From: Guyanagaster necrorhizus
Lineage: Eukaryota; Basidiomycota; Agaricomycetes; Agaricales; Physalacriaceae
DNA: 64,000 nucleotides
Reading direction: 5' to 3'
Assembly (NCBI RefSeq): GCF_019112545.1
Contig: NW_025064893.1
Span: forward strand, 1,348,305 to 1,412,304
Positions 34,420 to 46,515 of the stretch are shown here, piece after piece (positions within the stretch are counted from its first letter, which is position 1; each line of letters starts with the position of its first letter). The notes under the pieces are model-generated. The model was not told where the DNA came from. It made no database searches and worked only from the letters and a program-made list of their open reading frames with translations. Made by a program: the position numbers and the translations under genes.

Positions 34420-36300
34420 ACATCAAGCGAAAATGATGCATTCGGTCTTCTAATTGATCAACAGATTATGTCTGATCAACCAATCATGACCAAGGAATAT
34501 CTCTTTTGTTTCTAGATTGGTTACTGCTAAATCAATTCATTCTGAATGATTGCCAATAGTGAGCCTAAGCTCTATGTATTCAGTGATCGATCCGGCTTGG
34601 TTCCTTGTCCCATCTGCATTATAGACTGGGATGGGTGCTGCAGTTGCCTGAGTGGGCAATTGATGTTTGTTGATGAAAGCCTGGTTAATGCTACTTCCCA
34701 TGCAGCCACTGTCAATCAAAGTAATGACTGCATGGGTTGATTGGGATGTTAATGTCTCGATCTGTGCCTTGGCTAGTAAATCTTTTCCTGGGGATTTGGC
34801 TCATCGAATGAATTTTCGTGGTCCATATAATTCATCAAGCCACTCCAGGGCTCGATATTATTCCACAGTTTTTATTCTGATGATCATTTCATTGATCACC
34901 TCTTTGGCTTGTGTCTTGTATACCCAGTTCTTGAGCACTGCCTTTGCCGCTGCTTCGTTCTTAGCATCCTTGATGGCTCGCCAAGTCCATTCGGTCTTGA
35001 ATGGCTTGAGCCATGTTGTGGGGCCCTCTGCCTCTGTTCGGCCTGGAGGTGATTGAGTCTGTTTCATATCTTTAGCTTGAGAAATTTTTGATGATGACAC
35101 ACCTTTGAGGCTCTCTGCCCCTCTTTGGCCCTTCATTAGTGCTTGAGTTGTTGGAGTCGGTTCCTTAGGTGATTCTGAATGGTGGATAATAGGGTCAGGT
35201 ATATTCGAATGCATGCATAATTTAGACATAGAGGGTGGTACTACAGAAAGTAAAATGTCAGTCTGTCCAGCAGTTTGTGACCCATTATCCTTTTTCTTGG
35301 CTGAGCCAGTGGAATCGCTCACTGCTCAGCTTTGCCTTTTACCTCCTCAGGCTTGTCATCATGCCCAAGGTCTTCATCTTTCTTCATCAATTCAGTGATC
35401 TGCACCCGAATTTCTTCTTATATGTGCTTGTTCTTCTTCTGAGGACAGTTTCATGCCATATGGCCTTTCTGGCCACAATTGAAACACTTCCCCTCCTTCT
35501 TGAGGTGATCCACATCCATTGGCTGATCCGTTCTGGTAAATGTTGTGCCCATACCGGTTTGCTTCATGCTATAAGAAGTTGGGGTCAAGCTGCTGGGCTT
35601 GGCAGATACGGTCGCACTGGAGGTGAAGGGTTTTGGGCTCTGTCTCTGACTTCAATGGCCATATGCCAAAGTAGTTGCTTCTGCCTTCTGCCATTGTCAC
35701 TCCTTGTACATAGTGATGATCTGGCTCTTCCATTTGTCATAGCCATTGGGAATGTCCTGGCCGATATCTGAAATGGTTATGAGGTAATAGGATGGTAATC
35801 CCATTTTCATGTATTCGACCATTTGTCTGGTGTCAGCAACATTCTCCTAGACCCCCACAAGAGTGCCAAGTCACTCCAATTCGTCAAAATATTTGGTGGC
35901 CAGTTTCCCAGCTATTTTGAACTCCTTCATTTTTTGTTTATGGACCTTTTGTATGGTGGGGTCCGTGAATTTGTCCCTGATCATCTGTTTGAAGACTGGC
36001 CATGTAGGGTATCAGTGATAGTCCTTGGTGGTAGACCAGAATGTGGGAGCGATCAGTATCCACTACACTTTGGCCTTGTCTGCCATGTGGGTGATGGTGA
36101 ATGTTACTTTATACATATCGGCAAGGAAGTACAGAGCGAACATCTGGAAGTACTGGTCGCAGTCAACCAGGAAGCGGTTAATGTCATCGGATGCCCCTCA
36201 AAAGGAGCAGAGTTCAGTGCAAAGGACTGGTTTAACTTGGAGAACCTGAGCAGTGGCATTGAGGGCAGGCATCGGATTCAGGAGTCCACCATGAGGCAGT
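34420..36300 (-). pseudogene. Element A gag and protease
   Basis: Protease with the clean reading ALIDSGCMGSSINQAFINKH (about 34,719 down to 34,537), the best protease copy here. Upstream is a long conserved spacer (34,858-35,322) rich in Lys/Ala (LKNWVYKTQAKEVINEM). Then comes the CCHC knuckle KCFNCGQKGHMA near 35,500-35,445 and capsid sequence up to about 36,250. Confidence 0.8.
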
Positions 36301-38092
36301 TGCATCCATCCACTTAGGGGTCCTGGGAACGAGTGAAGGGATCTGTCATTGGCAATAGGACTTCCTGGCTTCAGGACTTCTTTTCACACGATCCTCCTGT
36401 TCCTAATGGTCCAGCCCTGGGCAAGCACTTCAGGATCATCTTCAGTCAGGAGAGGTGGTTCTGGTGGTCCTGACACATTTTCTCTACTGCCTTCAGCTTC
36501 ATCCAGAGGTGGCTGTCTAGCAAATAGTCACAGAAAGAGTGGCAGCCTCCATGAGCCAGGGTGTTGTCAGGCTGCCTGTGGTCGGCTCCTAGCGAGCCAA
36601 GATGCTATACTATAAATGGCCAACATGGCGAATGAGTATTGAGAAGATGCCATTCAGATTGATGATGCTGTGTCTGCCATTTTGGACAGCATTACACTCG
36701 GCATCTACATCCTTGGTGTCATTCTTCTGCTATATTTCGGCTTGTATGGTGGCAATAGTCCCATCTGATAATGTGAATACCTTTGATTAAAGTTAAAAAT
36801 AGCCCACTCGGTGGCCGCATACTGTAAAATCTCCTCTTTTTCAATAAAGTCTGCAAAAGTATACCTTTGTCCTAAGGATGATCTTAACCAAAGATCATCC
36901 TTCCATAATTCAGCTACCTGCTCTTAGTACAACTGAGTAAACTCCTTCTCCCATGCTTTGCATGCCTCCCATTGTAATTCTTCTTCTGTCAGTGGTTTGA
37001 ATTTCTTCTCCCAGCTAGAGAGCAGAGCCCCACCCTCCTGATGGAGGTCAGCCTCTTTGGCCTTGTCATCCACATTAGTTGCCTCCTTGATCTCAAGGAG
37101 GGAACTGCCAGGCAGGTCATAGATTACCAGCTCAGTCAGGCTGGGGCTGCATACTGGATCCAGTGTCACTGGGTCTGGGGCAAGGAGCAGACTGTCATTT
37201 GGGCTGCTCTGATGACTTCTCGACATTTGTTGCTGCTTCTAGCACTATTGCTCTGTGATACCAGTGGAAGTTTCTGTAAAACTTTGGGTTGAGGAAAAGG
37301 GCCATGAAGCTCCCATCAAGGAACTTCTTGAGGTCACTGGTGAGGTCAATACTCTCATCATCTCCTCCAATGGTGCCTCTCTTGGCTGAGATCCCATCTC
37401 CCCGGACTGGGATGTCCTCTGTCTCTGCAATGGTATTGGTCCCATAAGATAATAGGCAGTTGTCATCAAGATGAGACTGGGCTTCCTCTTCATGGTAGTC
37501 AGCCCAGAGATCGGACTCAGTGACAGGAGTGGTAGGTTCTCAGAAGGGTGAGTCAGAGGTGGTGGTTTCAATATAGGTTGTGGTCCGACTACCTCTCTCG
37601 CCTCTCCTACACTCCTCTGCTGCTTGTGCCTAGAGGTACCTCCCAAAGAGGGTGTTCTCCCTTGTAATCTCATTGTCGATACGTGCCTGATCCTGTCTAT
37701 ACTAGGGAAGGTCTCAGGCACATTGTACTGGGCTCTCTCTTGAGAGACTCAGGATGATGGGGCTGGTTGGTCACGTTCTGTTTGGTACCGCTCATATGCT
37801 TTCTACTTGGCTAATATTACCACCAACTGGGTGGCGCTCCACTCTGTCAGCCTCAGTGGCAGCATCTCACCACCAGTGGTGCTTGTTGCTGTTGTCGTTC
37901 CAATAGGGGTCATTTCTGCTGTCTGTGCTCCTGTTTCACGTTGACATGGTATGTCAGGATCTATCGCTCCTGGGACTTCTGGTCTCTTGAGCCATCTATG
38001 AGGCATCCAGGGAGTCTCTAGCATGGCACCCAATGCCGGTGTTAGAGATGGGGGTTGTTGTCCTGGTTGCTGCAATGCTGTGCTAGGGAGAC
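36301..38092 (-). pseudogene. Element A ORF1 C-terminal part and linker to gag
   Basis: Contains, in the ORF1 frame, the conserved block LLSYGTNTIAETEDIP ... GISAKRGTIGGDDESID ... DLKKFLDGSFMALFLNP-KFYRNF (about 37,460-37,260), matching ORF1 of H at roughly 60% identity by eye. A second frame over the same bases is also open at 37,803-38,075 and 37,245-37,721. Element B interrupts at 38,092/46,521, and its AGGAT duplicate follows. Confidence 0.75.
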
Positions 38093-38097
38093 AGGAT
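38093..38097. repeat. Element B target-site duplicate, left
   Basis: AGGAT, identical to 46,516-46,520 on the other side of element B. It belongs to interrupted element A. Confidence 0.9.
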
Positions 38098-38414
38098 TGT
38101 TATAATTTTTTCTATTTTCTTTTCTTTTTTCTCAGAAATGACTCCTATCCTTACTTAATCAGGGCACTTAGGCTGGCATTTAGGACTATGGGAAAGCTTG
38201 GTCAGCAACCTAGTCAGTCACCATCTTATCGTGCTGCTGTGTGCTGTGAAGGGAGAGACAATACTCCTTTCATCCCTCAACTGCGGTGCAACAGTAACAG
38301 CACAACAGCAAGACAACAGCTTTTGTGGAGAGCCTGGCAACAGCAGGGGTAACAGCTCTATGACAGACAACAGCCTTTTGTAAAACATCCATTTATAGTG
38401 CAATAACAGAACAG

Positions 38415-38422
38415 TATATAAG
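38415..38422 (+). promoter_or_regulatory. TATA box in element B 5' LTR
   Basis: TATATAAG, 34 bases upstream of the AGCTTCGAGCTAA motif. The matching box in A (TATTTAAG, starting at 47,206 on the minus strand) has the same spacing to its motif, which supports a transcript start at the motif. Confidence 0.7.
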
Positions 38423-38448
38423 TAGTGTAGCTCTTGCTGTAATACTTC

Positions 38449-38461
38449 AGCTTCGAGCTAA
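38449..38461 (+). promoter_or_regulatory. Predicted R start / self-primer of element B
   Basis: AGCTTCGAGCTAA is the exact reverse complement of the primer site at 38,618-38,630. It is the expected position of the transcript 5' end, so the start of the RNA could fold onto the primer site as in Tf1. Confidence 0.7.
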
Positions 38462-38617
38462 AGTTTATTCTCTACCATCCTATCTTGAGTGATTTGCAAA
38501 TGCCTTGACCACACACCTCTGTTAACATATTAGTGAACTCAGTCAGACATACCCAAAGTGCAAGGTACCGAACTGTTTATCATGTGTTAATAGTCACATA
38601 GAGTTTGGGCTTAACAA

Positions 38618-38630
38618 TTAGCTCGAAGCT
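38618..38630 (+). promoter_or_regulatory. Primer-binding site of element B
   Basis: TTAGCTCGAAGCT starts one base inside the 5' LTR end. It does not begin with TGG, the complement of a tRNA CCA end. It pairs over 13 of 13 bases with 38,449-38,461. Confidence 0.72.
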
Positions 38631-38689
38631 TCTTGCTTCCCTTTCTCAGGCCCAACCATACTGAGAAACTGAATGCTCTCTGCTCTAAA

Positions 38690-39830
38690 TCTGTCCAATC
38701 CAAACTTTACTCATGAGTTCTTTGAACTCTTAGCTTCTATCATTAGAACCTTGATCAGTCTGTTAGTGATCATACAGCTGTGCCATAGATGCCAATCTAT
38801 TACCATCTGGACTATCCGACACTACTAAGAATTTCAGCATATCTGCATAATCCTCTGAAATGTCACATCAGACCTCTCTCTCTATGACATCTCTGCCTCT
38901 GTCTGAAACTCCATCTGACACTCCGAAGAAACAGAACCCAAAGATGAGCCTGGGCACTCGACTGAAGGGTGTTCTAGGGAAGAGGAGGAGCAGCAGCGGC
39001 AACACAAATATCCCCCAAGACCCCCATTGGCAATCATCTGAGACCCTGGAAACCCTTGGGCTACAGGGTTTTGACAAACTCAATCTGACACCCCCATCCC
39101 CTCCCCTGAGCGCAGCATCACTGCATCAAGAACAACTGTTGCCCAGTCTGAAATTGGGCACCATGCTAGAGACTCCCTGGATGCCGTTCGGATGGCTCTA
39201 AGAACCAGAAGTACCAACAAGCATGAACTCTGACATGCCTCAAGCAGTGGAAGGAAAACAAGAGTCAGTAGTCCTGACCCCTTCTTTGATGACACTAACA
39301 GGGACAAGATCCAATACTGGCAAGCAGCATCAAGAGTGGCCAGTAGACTGGAACAGGGAGGAGCCTCATGCCTACCAAGGTGTGGTCCAGTGGTACCAAA
39401 CCCAATATAGCTGACCCCCCAGTCCCTTACTGACTTCCTCAATGCTTCTAACTCTCCATTCTGAGAACCAGCCACTCCCATCAGTAGCTCCGACCCCTGG
39501 ACAAGGCCGGCTGCCAGAGTCATCTATGCTGACAACTACTATAGCAGGGAGCCAACACTCCTTGATGATGACTGCCCATTATTATACGGGACAGACACCA
39601 TCACCAAAACTGATGATATCTCCATCTAGAGAGATAGGATACTATTAGACCTCAGATCAATCAGAGGCGACAACGAATATATTGACCCCACTGGGGACCT
39701 CAGGAGGGTCCTCGACAGGCCAATCACCACCCTCTTCCTTCGTCTCTAGTTTTATAGAAACTTTCCTCGGTATCACAGAGCAGTGGTGCCACCAGCAGAA
39801 AGAGAGAAGGAGCAGCCCAACTGGGAGCCT
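38690..39830 (+). pseudogene. Element B ORF1, membrane-anchored protein, decayed
   Basis: Frame a (as in H): SNPNFTHEFFELLASIIRTLI then SLLVIIQLCHRC gives the N-terminal membrane helix. The C-terminal block DDDCPLLYGTDTITKTDDI ... IRGDNEYIDPTGDLRRVLD...LFLRL-FYRNF (39,570-39,770) is clear. In-frame stops lie where H has CGA or similar codons. A second frame is open for 342 bases at 38,860-39,201 and matches H's overlapping frame (LETPWMPFGWL against PETPWTAHRWL). Confidence 0.72.
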
Positions 39831-41690
39831 ACTCCTTGACCTGGACCTGATAACGCCGAGTCAAGTACTCAGCTCCAGTCCACTCGCCCCAGAAACCTTC
39901 AGCCAGCAAGACAGTTCCCTCCTCAGAGGGACTACCGACAAGGGGGCCAAAGAGGCTGATGAGGCTGAGGAGGAGGATCAAGGAGGCTGAGTGGTGGATC
40001 TCATCCTTGAGTGGGGGAGTATCGTCAGCATGACCATGTGCCAAGAACAGAAGAAGAAACGACGAGAATGAGAGGCACAGAAAGAAGAATTTATTCGGTT
40101 ATACCAAGAGCAGGTAGCCGAATTATAGAGGGACAATCATTGGTTACGATTGTCCCTAGGGCAAAGGTATACTGCCACCGATCCCATCGAGTGGGAGGAG
40201 ATTTTACAGTATGCTGTGACTGAGTGTGCCATCTTTAATTTCAATCAGTGCTTTTTACATTATCAGATAATGGCAATGCCACTATATCAACTATGATTTG
40301 GCAAATGGGAGGCACTGATGCCATGGATGCCAAGTGTAATGCCGCCCAAGATAGCAAACATGGCATTCTCAATTCGAACGGTGACATCAAGATACTTGCT
40401 TGCCATATCAGCTATCTGCAGTATGGCATCTCGGCTGACCTGATCCTATGCACAGCCAAGAATTTATCACCCAAATCCCTGGACTGGCACAGGAAGCTGA
40501 CTATTGGGAGGGCAACCACTGCTTGATGAAGCAACTGGATCAGTTCCTACTGACAAGAAGAAGGACGACCCCAAAGCAATGGCACAAGAGTGGACCATCA
40601 AAGATGGGCAGATCATCAAGAAGAAGGGGCCACTGATGCCAAGAAGTCCTGTCGCCGATGATGGATCTTTACATTCCTTTCCAGGACCCCCAACAGATTG
40701 GGCTGGGCCTCCTAGAGGGGAACCCCCAAATCTGATGTCACCTCTTGATCCGAAGGTGTATATACTAAATGTCAAACCAACACTCAGGTAGGAGCCCCTC
40801 CCTTTTAAAGGAGCTTCAGATGATATTGACTGCTTTCTTATGGACTGTGACCAATATTTTCAGGTGTTCACCTCATACTTCCTCTATGACATGTACAAGG
40901 TAAACTATGCCACCATCTACTTTGAAGACAAGACAAAAGTATAGTGGGTGCTCCTAGCCTCCAACTTCTGGTCGACCACTCGACAATATTATCGGTATCC
41001 CACCTGGGCAGTGCTGAAGCAGATGATCCATGACAAGTTCATGGACTCTGTGGTCCAAGAAGTCCACAAGTCGAAGATGAAAGAATACTGGATAGGTGAC
41101 AAGGTGGCGCTGGACTACTTTGACAAACTGGAGCGATTTGAAAAGCTCGCTAGGATCTGGGAGGATATGGCCGACTTGGGGAGAATGGTCGAATATATGA
41201 AGCAGGAAGTGCTGCCTCATTATCTAAAGACCATCTCGGATCTTGGCTATAGTGTGCCAGTCGGCTATGATGATTGGAAGCCACGAATCACTCTAATGTG
41301 GCAGAAATGACAATGACAGAAGGCAGAGGTGACAAACCTGTGGGACCAGCACAAGAACCAGAGACAGGGCTCGAAGCCCTCCACCTCTCACACGACCATG
41401 TCTGCCAGGCCCAGCAGCTCAGCCCCAACTTCTCAGAACAATGGGAAGCAAACTGATAAGGGCCCAAGTACCAGAATGGGCAAGCAGATCAATATGAATT
41501 GCCTCAAGAAGGAGAGTAAGTGTTTCAACTGTGGCCAACCAGGCCACATGACATAGAACTGTCCCAAGAAGAAGAACAAGTGTACATATGAGGATATCAG
41601 AGCACAGATTGCCAAGCTGATGAAGGAAGACAAAGACCTTAGGTATGATGACAAGCCTGAGGAGGTAAAAGGCAAGGCTGAGCAGTGAGC
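39831..41690 (+). pseudogene. Element B gag with CCHC knuckle
   Basis: The linker GSLLLDLDLITPSQVLSSSP matches the start of H gag. After an acidic/coiled stretch comes the capsid region: DDIDCFLMDCDQYFQVF, STTRQYYRYPTWAVLKQMI, KMKEYWIGDKVALDYFDKLER, MVEYMKQEVLPHYLKTI, GYDDWKPRITLMWQK (40,810-41,309). The nucleocapsid knuckle KCFNCGQPGHMT-stop-NC follows at about 41,518-41,562. The capsid half is one of the best kept frames in B (40,948-41,310 open). Confidence 0.87.
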
Positions 41691-42760
41691 AATTCCACTG
41701 ACTCGGCCAAAGGACTGGATAACAGGTCACAGACTGCTGGACAGACTGACACTTTATCTTCTGTAGTATTACTCTCTATGGCTAAATTATGCATGCATTC
41801 GAATATACTTGACCCTATTACCCATCATCCAGGATCACCTAAGGAATCACCTAAGAAACCGACTTCAACAACTCAAGTGCTGACGAAGGGCTGAAGAGGA
41901 GCAGAGAGCCTCAAAGGTGTGTCTTTGCCAAGACTTTCTCTAACTAAAAAAATAAAACAGACTCAACTGCTCCTGGACTGAACAGGGGCAGAAAACCCCA
42001 CAGAATGGACTTGACGAGCTATTAAAGATGCCAAGAATGAAGCAGCGATGAAAGCCATACTCAAGAATTGGGTACACAAGTCTTGAGTCAAGGAAGTAAT
42101 TGACAACATGATCACCAGAATGCAAGTTGCGGAATGATGCCATGCTCTAGAATGGCTCGATGAATTGTGGGGACCATGAAAATTCATCCGAAGGGCCAAG
42201 TCCACAGGAAAGAACTTACTGGCCAAGGCACAGATCGAGATGTTAACATCTCGATCAACTCATGCAGTCACTGCCTTAATTGACAGTGGCTGCATAGGGA
42301 GTAGCATCAATCAAGCTTTCATCAATAAGCATCAACTGCCCACTCAGGCAACAGCGGCACCTATCTCCATCTATAATGCAGACAGAACAAGGAACCAAGC
42401 TAGACTAATCACCAAATACATAGAGCTTAAGCTCACCATCGGTGATCATTCAGAACAAATCGATCTGGCAGTTACTGACCTAGGAACAAAAGAAGTATTC
42501 CTCGGTCATGATTAGCTAATCAGACATAATCCATTAATCAATTGAAAGACCAGACGCATCATTTTTGCTCGGTGTCAATGCTGGAAAATTTCATTTGTAC
42601 TATCAGATAAAGATCCCAAGAACCGATGGGACGATGAAATGGAAGATGGTGAAACTATTCTCACTGTTGACTTACAAAAGGCCATTAGCATCTGAGCAGT
42701 ACATCATGCTAATGACCTAGCAGCAAAGGCAAATGCTAAAAAAGGGAAAAGGACATTTGA
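41691..42760 (+). pseudogene. Element B spacer and aspartic protease
   Basis: The spacer (HSNILDPITHHPGSPKE and AIKDAKNEAAMKAILKNWVH-like sequence) leads to ALIDSGCIGSSINQAFINKH with the DSG active site (42,276 on), then DLAVTDLGTKEVFLGHD. Open at 42,240-42,515; stops on both sides. Confidence 0.83.
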
Positions 42761-44190
42761 AGAAATGGTACCTGCATGGGCATGTGATTATCAGGATTTA
42801 TTCAAAAAAGAAAGTTTTGATGAACTACCTGATGCAAAACCCTGGGACCATGCCATCGAACTAATCTCCAACACCTCTGCCAACCTGGATTGCAAGTGCT
42901 ATCCTCTTGGCAATAACAAACAACAAGAACTGGATAAGTTTCTTAAAGAAAACTTGTCCAGTGGGAGGATCCAGCCATCAAAGTCACCAATGGCATCACC
43001 CTTCTTTTTCATCAAAAAGAAGGATGGGAAACTTCAACCAGTACAGGATTATTAAAAGCTTAATGAGATGACGATCAAGAACCGCTATCCACTCCCATTA
43101 ATCTCAGAATTAATGGACAAACTCCAAGGCGTAAAATATTACACCAAACTGGATGTTCAGTGGGGGTACAACAACATGTGTATTAAAGAGGGTGATGAAT
43201 AGAAGGCTGCTTTTCGAACAAACCGTGATTTGTTTGAACCAATGGTCATGTTCTTTGGACTGACTAACTCACTGGCCACCTTCCAATAGATGATGAATGA
43301 CATCTTCAAAGATCTCATTGCCACAGAGAAGGTCACAATCTATTTGGACAACATACTCATTATGTCTAAAACCAAGAAGGAACACTGAAGGATAGTGTGC
43401 CAAGTACTATCCTTGATGAGGAAGCATCGACTCTTCCTCAAGGCTGAAAAATGTGAATTCGAGATACTCGAAACAGAATACCTCAGAGTCATTATCAGTG
43501 AAGGAAGCATTAGGATGGATCCTATCAAAGTTACAGGAGTAACTGAATGGCCGGAACCAACCAAGAAGAAGGAGCTACAATCATTTCTTGGATTCACAAA
43601 CTTCTACCAACGATTCATCCAAGACTACAGCAGGATTGTGTGACCTATGACACAATTAACTGGAAATTCCCCATAGAACTGGGGAATTTCTCAATGGGCA
43701 GCATTCGACAACCTAAAATGCCAATTGGCCAAAGACATCATCCTGGCAATTCCCAGCCAAGATGGAAAGTTCTGAGTGGAAGCCAACTCCAGTGAGAGTG
43801 CAGTTGGAGCTGTACTGTCACAGGAACAGGATAATAAATGACAGCCAGTTGCCTTTATGTCAAAAGCACTCACAGTGACTGAGCGCAACTATGAAATCTA
43901 TGACAAGGAGCTCCTTGCCATAATGCTCGCCCTTGCTGAATGGCGACATTATCTGATTGGAGTGACCCAGACCTTTGAGATCTGGACAGATCATCAAAAT
44001 CTACAATACTTCTGACAACCCCAGAAGCTTAATTGCAGACAAGCCAGATGGGTCACAGAGTTATCACAATACAAGTATACACTCTATCACAAAGCTGGAG
44101 TAGCAAACAAGAAGGCCGACTTCCTCGGCTGCAGGGCAGATCATAACCAAGGAGGAGACGACAATAAGAAGGTCATATTATTATGACTGG
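42761..44190 (+). pseudogene. Element B reverse transcriptase and RNase H
   Basis: RT from ELISNTSANLDCKCYPL through [22 protein letters not shown] and [13 protein letters not shown] to the active site at 43,341-43,352. There YLDN stands in place of YLDD. The thumb/connection follows (LQSFLGFTNFYQRFIQDYSRIV). RNase H: VEANSSESAVGAVLSQEQDNK, ERNYEIYDKELLAIMLALAEWRHYL, EIWTDHQNLQYF-stop-QPQKLN, where the stop is TGA for an expected CGA. Confidence 0.9.
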
Positions 44191-45250
44191 AACACTTCTG
44201 AGCAATGATCATGCTGACAGAAGAAGAGATGCATGAACACATCAAGAGTGCCACTCGAGATCCTCACAAGTGGGATCAAAGAATTGCCCCATCACTCAAT
44301 CACGAGCGAGGACTAAAAAAGGAAGGGGGATTGATCTGTTATGATAAATGGATCTACATCCCAAGAGATCAAAGACTGCAGAGTGATATCATCACCATCT
44401 GCCATGATCATGCGACTGCTGGACATCCTGGCATCACTAAAATGAAGGAATTAGTCTTGAGGGAATACTGGTGGCCCAAGATAGACTATGATATCATCCG
44501 ATATGTCAAAGTCTGTGAGGTTTGCCAATGAGACAAGGCTTCAACACAATCCAGGGCAGCCCCACTACATCTGAATGAAGTCTCTTCTTCACCATGGACC
44601 CACATTTCAGTGGATATAATAATAGGACTTCCCGAAAGTGACAGTTATGATGCCATCATCATCATAGTTGATCGCTTCTTGAAGGTGATTATTCTGATCA
44701 CCTGTTCCACAGAATTGACATCCGAAGGATGGGCAAAGATACTACAGGACGAGGTTTATGCAAAGTATGGCATGCCTCAGGTCATAATTTCAGACAGGAG
44801 ACCACAATTTGTCTCCAAATTCTTGGACGATTTGTACCAACTCCTTAATATCAAACAAAATGCCTCTATGGCATACCACCCACAAACAGATGGCCAAATG
44901 GAATGGGCTAACCAAGAGATTGAAAAGTACCTTAGACTTTTCATCAATTATCAACAAGATGATTGGATGAAATAGCTAGCACTAGCAGCATTCCAACACA
45001 ACAACAGAATTCATTCTGCAATGGGTAAAACACTGTTTTTTGTGAATTATGGGCAAAATCCACCAGTGGCAGAAACAGAACGGGTGCATACAACAATGCC
45101 AGCCTCAAAGGATTTTGCAGCCTCAATAGCAAAAATCCACAAGGACACCAAGACAGCACTCGAAAAAGCTGCTTCAACAATAAAGAAGCAGTATGACAAA
45201 CACAGACAGACAGCACATGAATATTCAATCAATGATAAAGTCTGATTGAA
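44191..45250 (+). pseudogene. Element B integrase
   Basis: HHCC region ITICHDHATAGHPGITKMK...VCEVCQ (44,390-44,530). Core with WTHISVDIIIGLPESDSYDA, WAKILQDEVYAKYGMPQVI, SDRRPQFVSKFLDDLY (second Asp kept; Gly to Arg change beside it) and QTDGQMEWANQEIEKYL (catalytic Glu). The C-terminal region is FHSATGK-like HSAMGKTLFFVNYGQNPPV. Open at 44,205-44,531 and 44,610-44,975. Confidence 0.9.
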
Positions 45251-45980
45251 TACAACAAATCTTCATCTACCAAAGCCAAAACAGAAACTGGCAGACAAAT
45301 AAACAGGTTCTTTCAAGGTTATCACTAAAATTGGCAAATCCACATACAGACTGCAACTGCTGGCAACCTGGAAAATCTATAATGTTTTCAATGAATTATT
45401 ATTGACACTATACGTGATGCCAGCCTTTCCAAACCAAGAACGACCATCTCCACCTCCACCAGAACTCATTGATGATGAAGAACACTATGAAATCAATGAG
45501 GTATTAAACCACAAAACCCAAAAAGTTAAAGCATGAGGTGGAGGCATAAAAACAACCGCTGACTATCTAGTCAGCTGGAAGAGCTACAGGCCGGAATCGA
45601 ACCAATGGGTCAACAAAAAACATATAAATGTGGAAGAAGCCATTCGAGACTACAAACATAGGATCAATATACTTGACATGAAGAGGGTCATGTTCAACAT
45701 TATATCTGCAAAAACAGAGCTGGCGACAAACAGAAGAGAGATGATATCTAGCCAGATATACATCAACCAACCTGCCGATAGCAGAGAACATGTTACAGAG
45801 GACAATGAAGATGACTCTGCAATGGACGAGCCAGAAATAGTGGGGACATACAGCAAAGAGCAATGTATCACATCTTTGACTCATTTGAAGCCTGCCATTC
45901 AAATGATGAGAGGTCTAGCAGATCGGCCATCTTCTTCTGGCAGGGAAGACTTACCCTAACTTAACTATCAGGATGATAGT
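45251..45980 (+). pseudogene. Element B integrase C-terminus and chromodomain
   Basis: Barrel TGSFKVITKIGKSTYRLQLL (45,305 on), then the chromodomain EHYEINEVLNHKTQKVKA...TADYLVSWKSYRPESNQWVNKKH (about 45,480-45,625). The W-K-G-Y Gly is Ser here. A further 100-residue tail reads MKRVMFNIISAKTELATNR...SSQIYINQPADSREHVTEDNEDD and ends GREDLP. Confidence 0.85.
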
Positions 45981-45996
45981 CTTAAGGAGGGGGTAA
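45981..45996 (+). promoter_or_regulatory. Element B polypurine tract
   Basis: CTTAAGGAGGGGGTAA directly before the 3' LTR. Confidence 0.8.
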
Positions 45997-46515
45997 TATT
46001 ATGATTTTTCCTATTTTCTTTTCTTTTTCCTCAGAAATGACCCCTATCCTTGCTTAGTCAGGGCACTTAGGCTGGCACTTAGGACTGTGGGAAAGCTTGA
46101 TCAGCAACCTAGTCAGTCATCATCTTATCACGCTGCTGTGCGCTGTGAAGGGAGAGACAATACTCCTTTCATCCCTCAACTGCGGTGCAACAGTAACAGC
46201 ACAACAGCAAGACAACAGCTTTTGTGGAGAGCCTGGCAACAGCAGGGGTAACAGCTCTACAACAGACAACAGCCTTTTGTAAAACATCCATTTATAGCAT
46301 GATAACAGAACAGTATATAAGTAGTGTAGCTCTTGCTGTAATACCCCAGCTTCGAGCTAAAGTTTATTCTCTACCATTCTATCTCAAGTGATTTGCAAAT
46401 GCCTTGACCACACACCTCTGTTAACACATCAGTGAACTCAGTCAGACATACCCAAAGTGTGAGGTACTGAACTGTTTATCACATGTTAATAGTCATATGG
46501 AGTTTGGGCTTAACA
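45997..46515 (+). repeat. Element B 3' LTR
   Basis: 519 bases. Begins TATTATG, a G to A change of TGTTAT at the very terminus, and ends GGGCTTAACA, followed by the AGGAT duplicate. Compared by eye with 38,098-38,616, differences are nearly all transitions. Confidence 0.94.

Larger units (their letters stand above)
38098..38616 (+). repeat. Element B 5' LTR
   Basis: 519 bases from TGTTATAATTTTTTC to GGGCTTAACA. It holds the TATA box and transcript start described separately. Confidence 0.95.
38098..46515 (+). mobile_element. Element B: complete Ty3/Gypsy chromovirus nested in A
   Basis: 8,418 bases, plus strand, with two 519-base LTRs and target duplication AGGAT. It has every expected part: TATA box, self-complementary primer site, ORF1, gag, CCHC, protease, RT, RNase H, integrase, chromodomain and polypurine tract. 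Stops interrupt all frames, many from CGA to TGA change. The RT active site is YLDN. It is the best full-length map of this family in the window. Confidence 0.95.
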
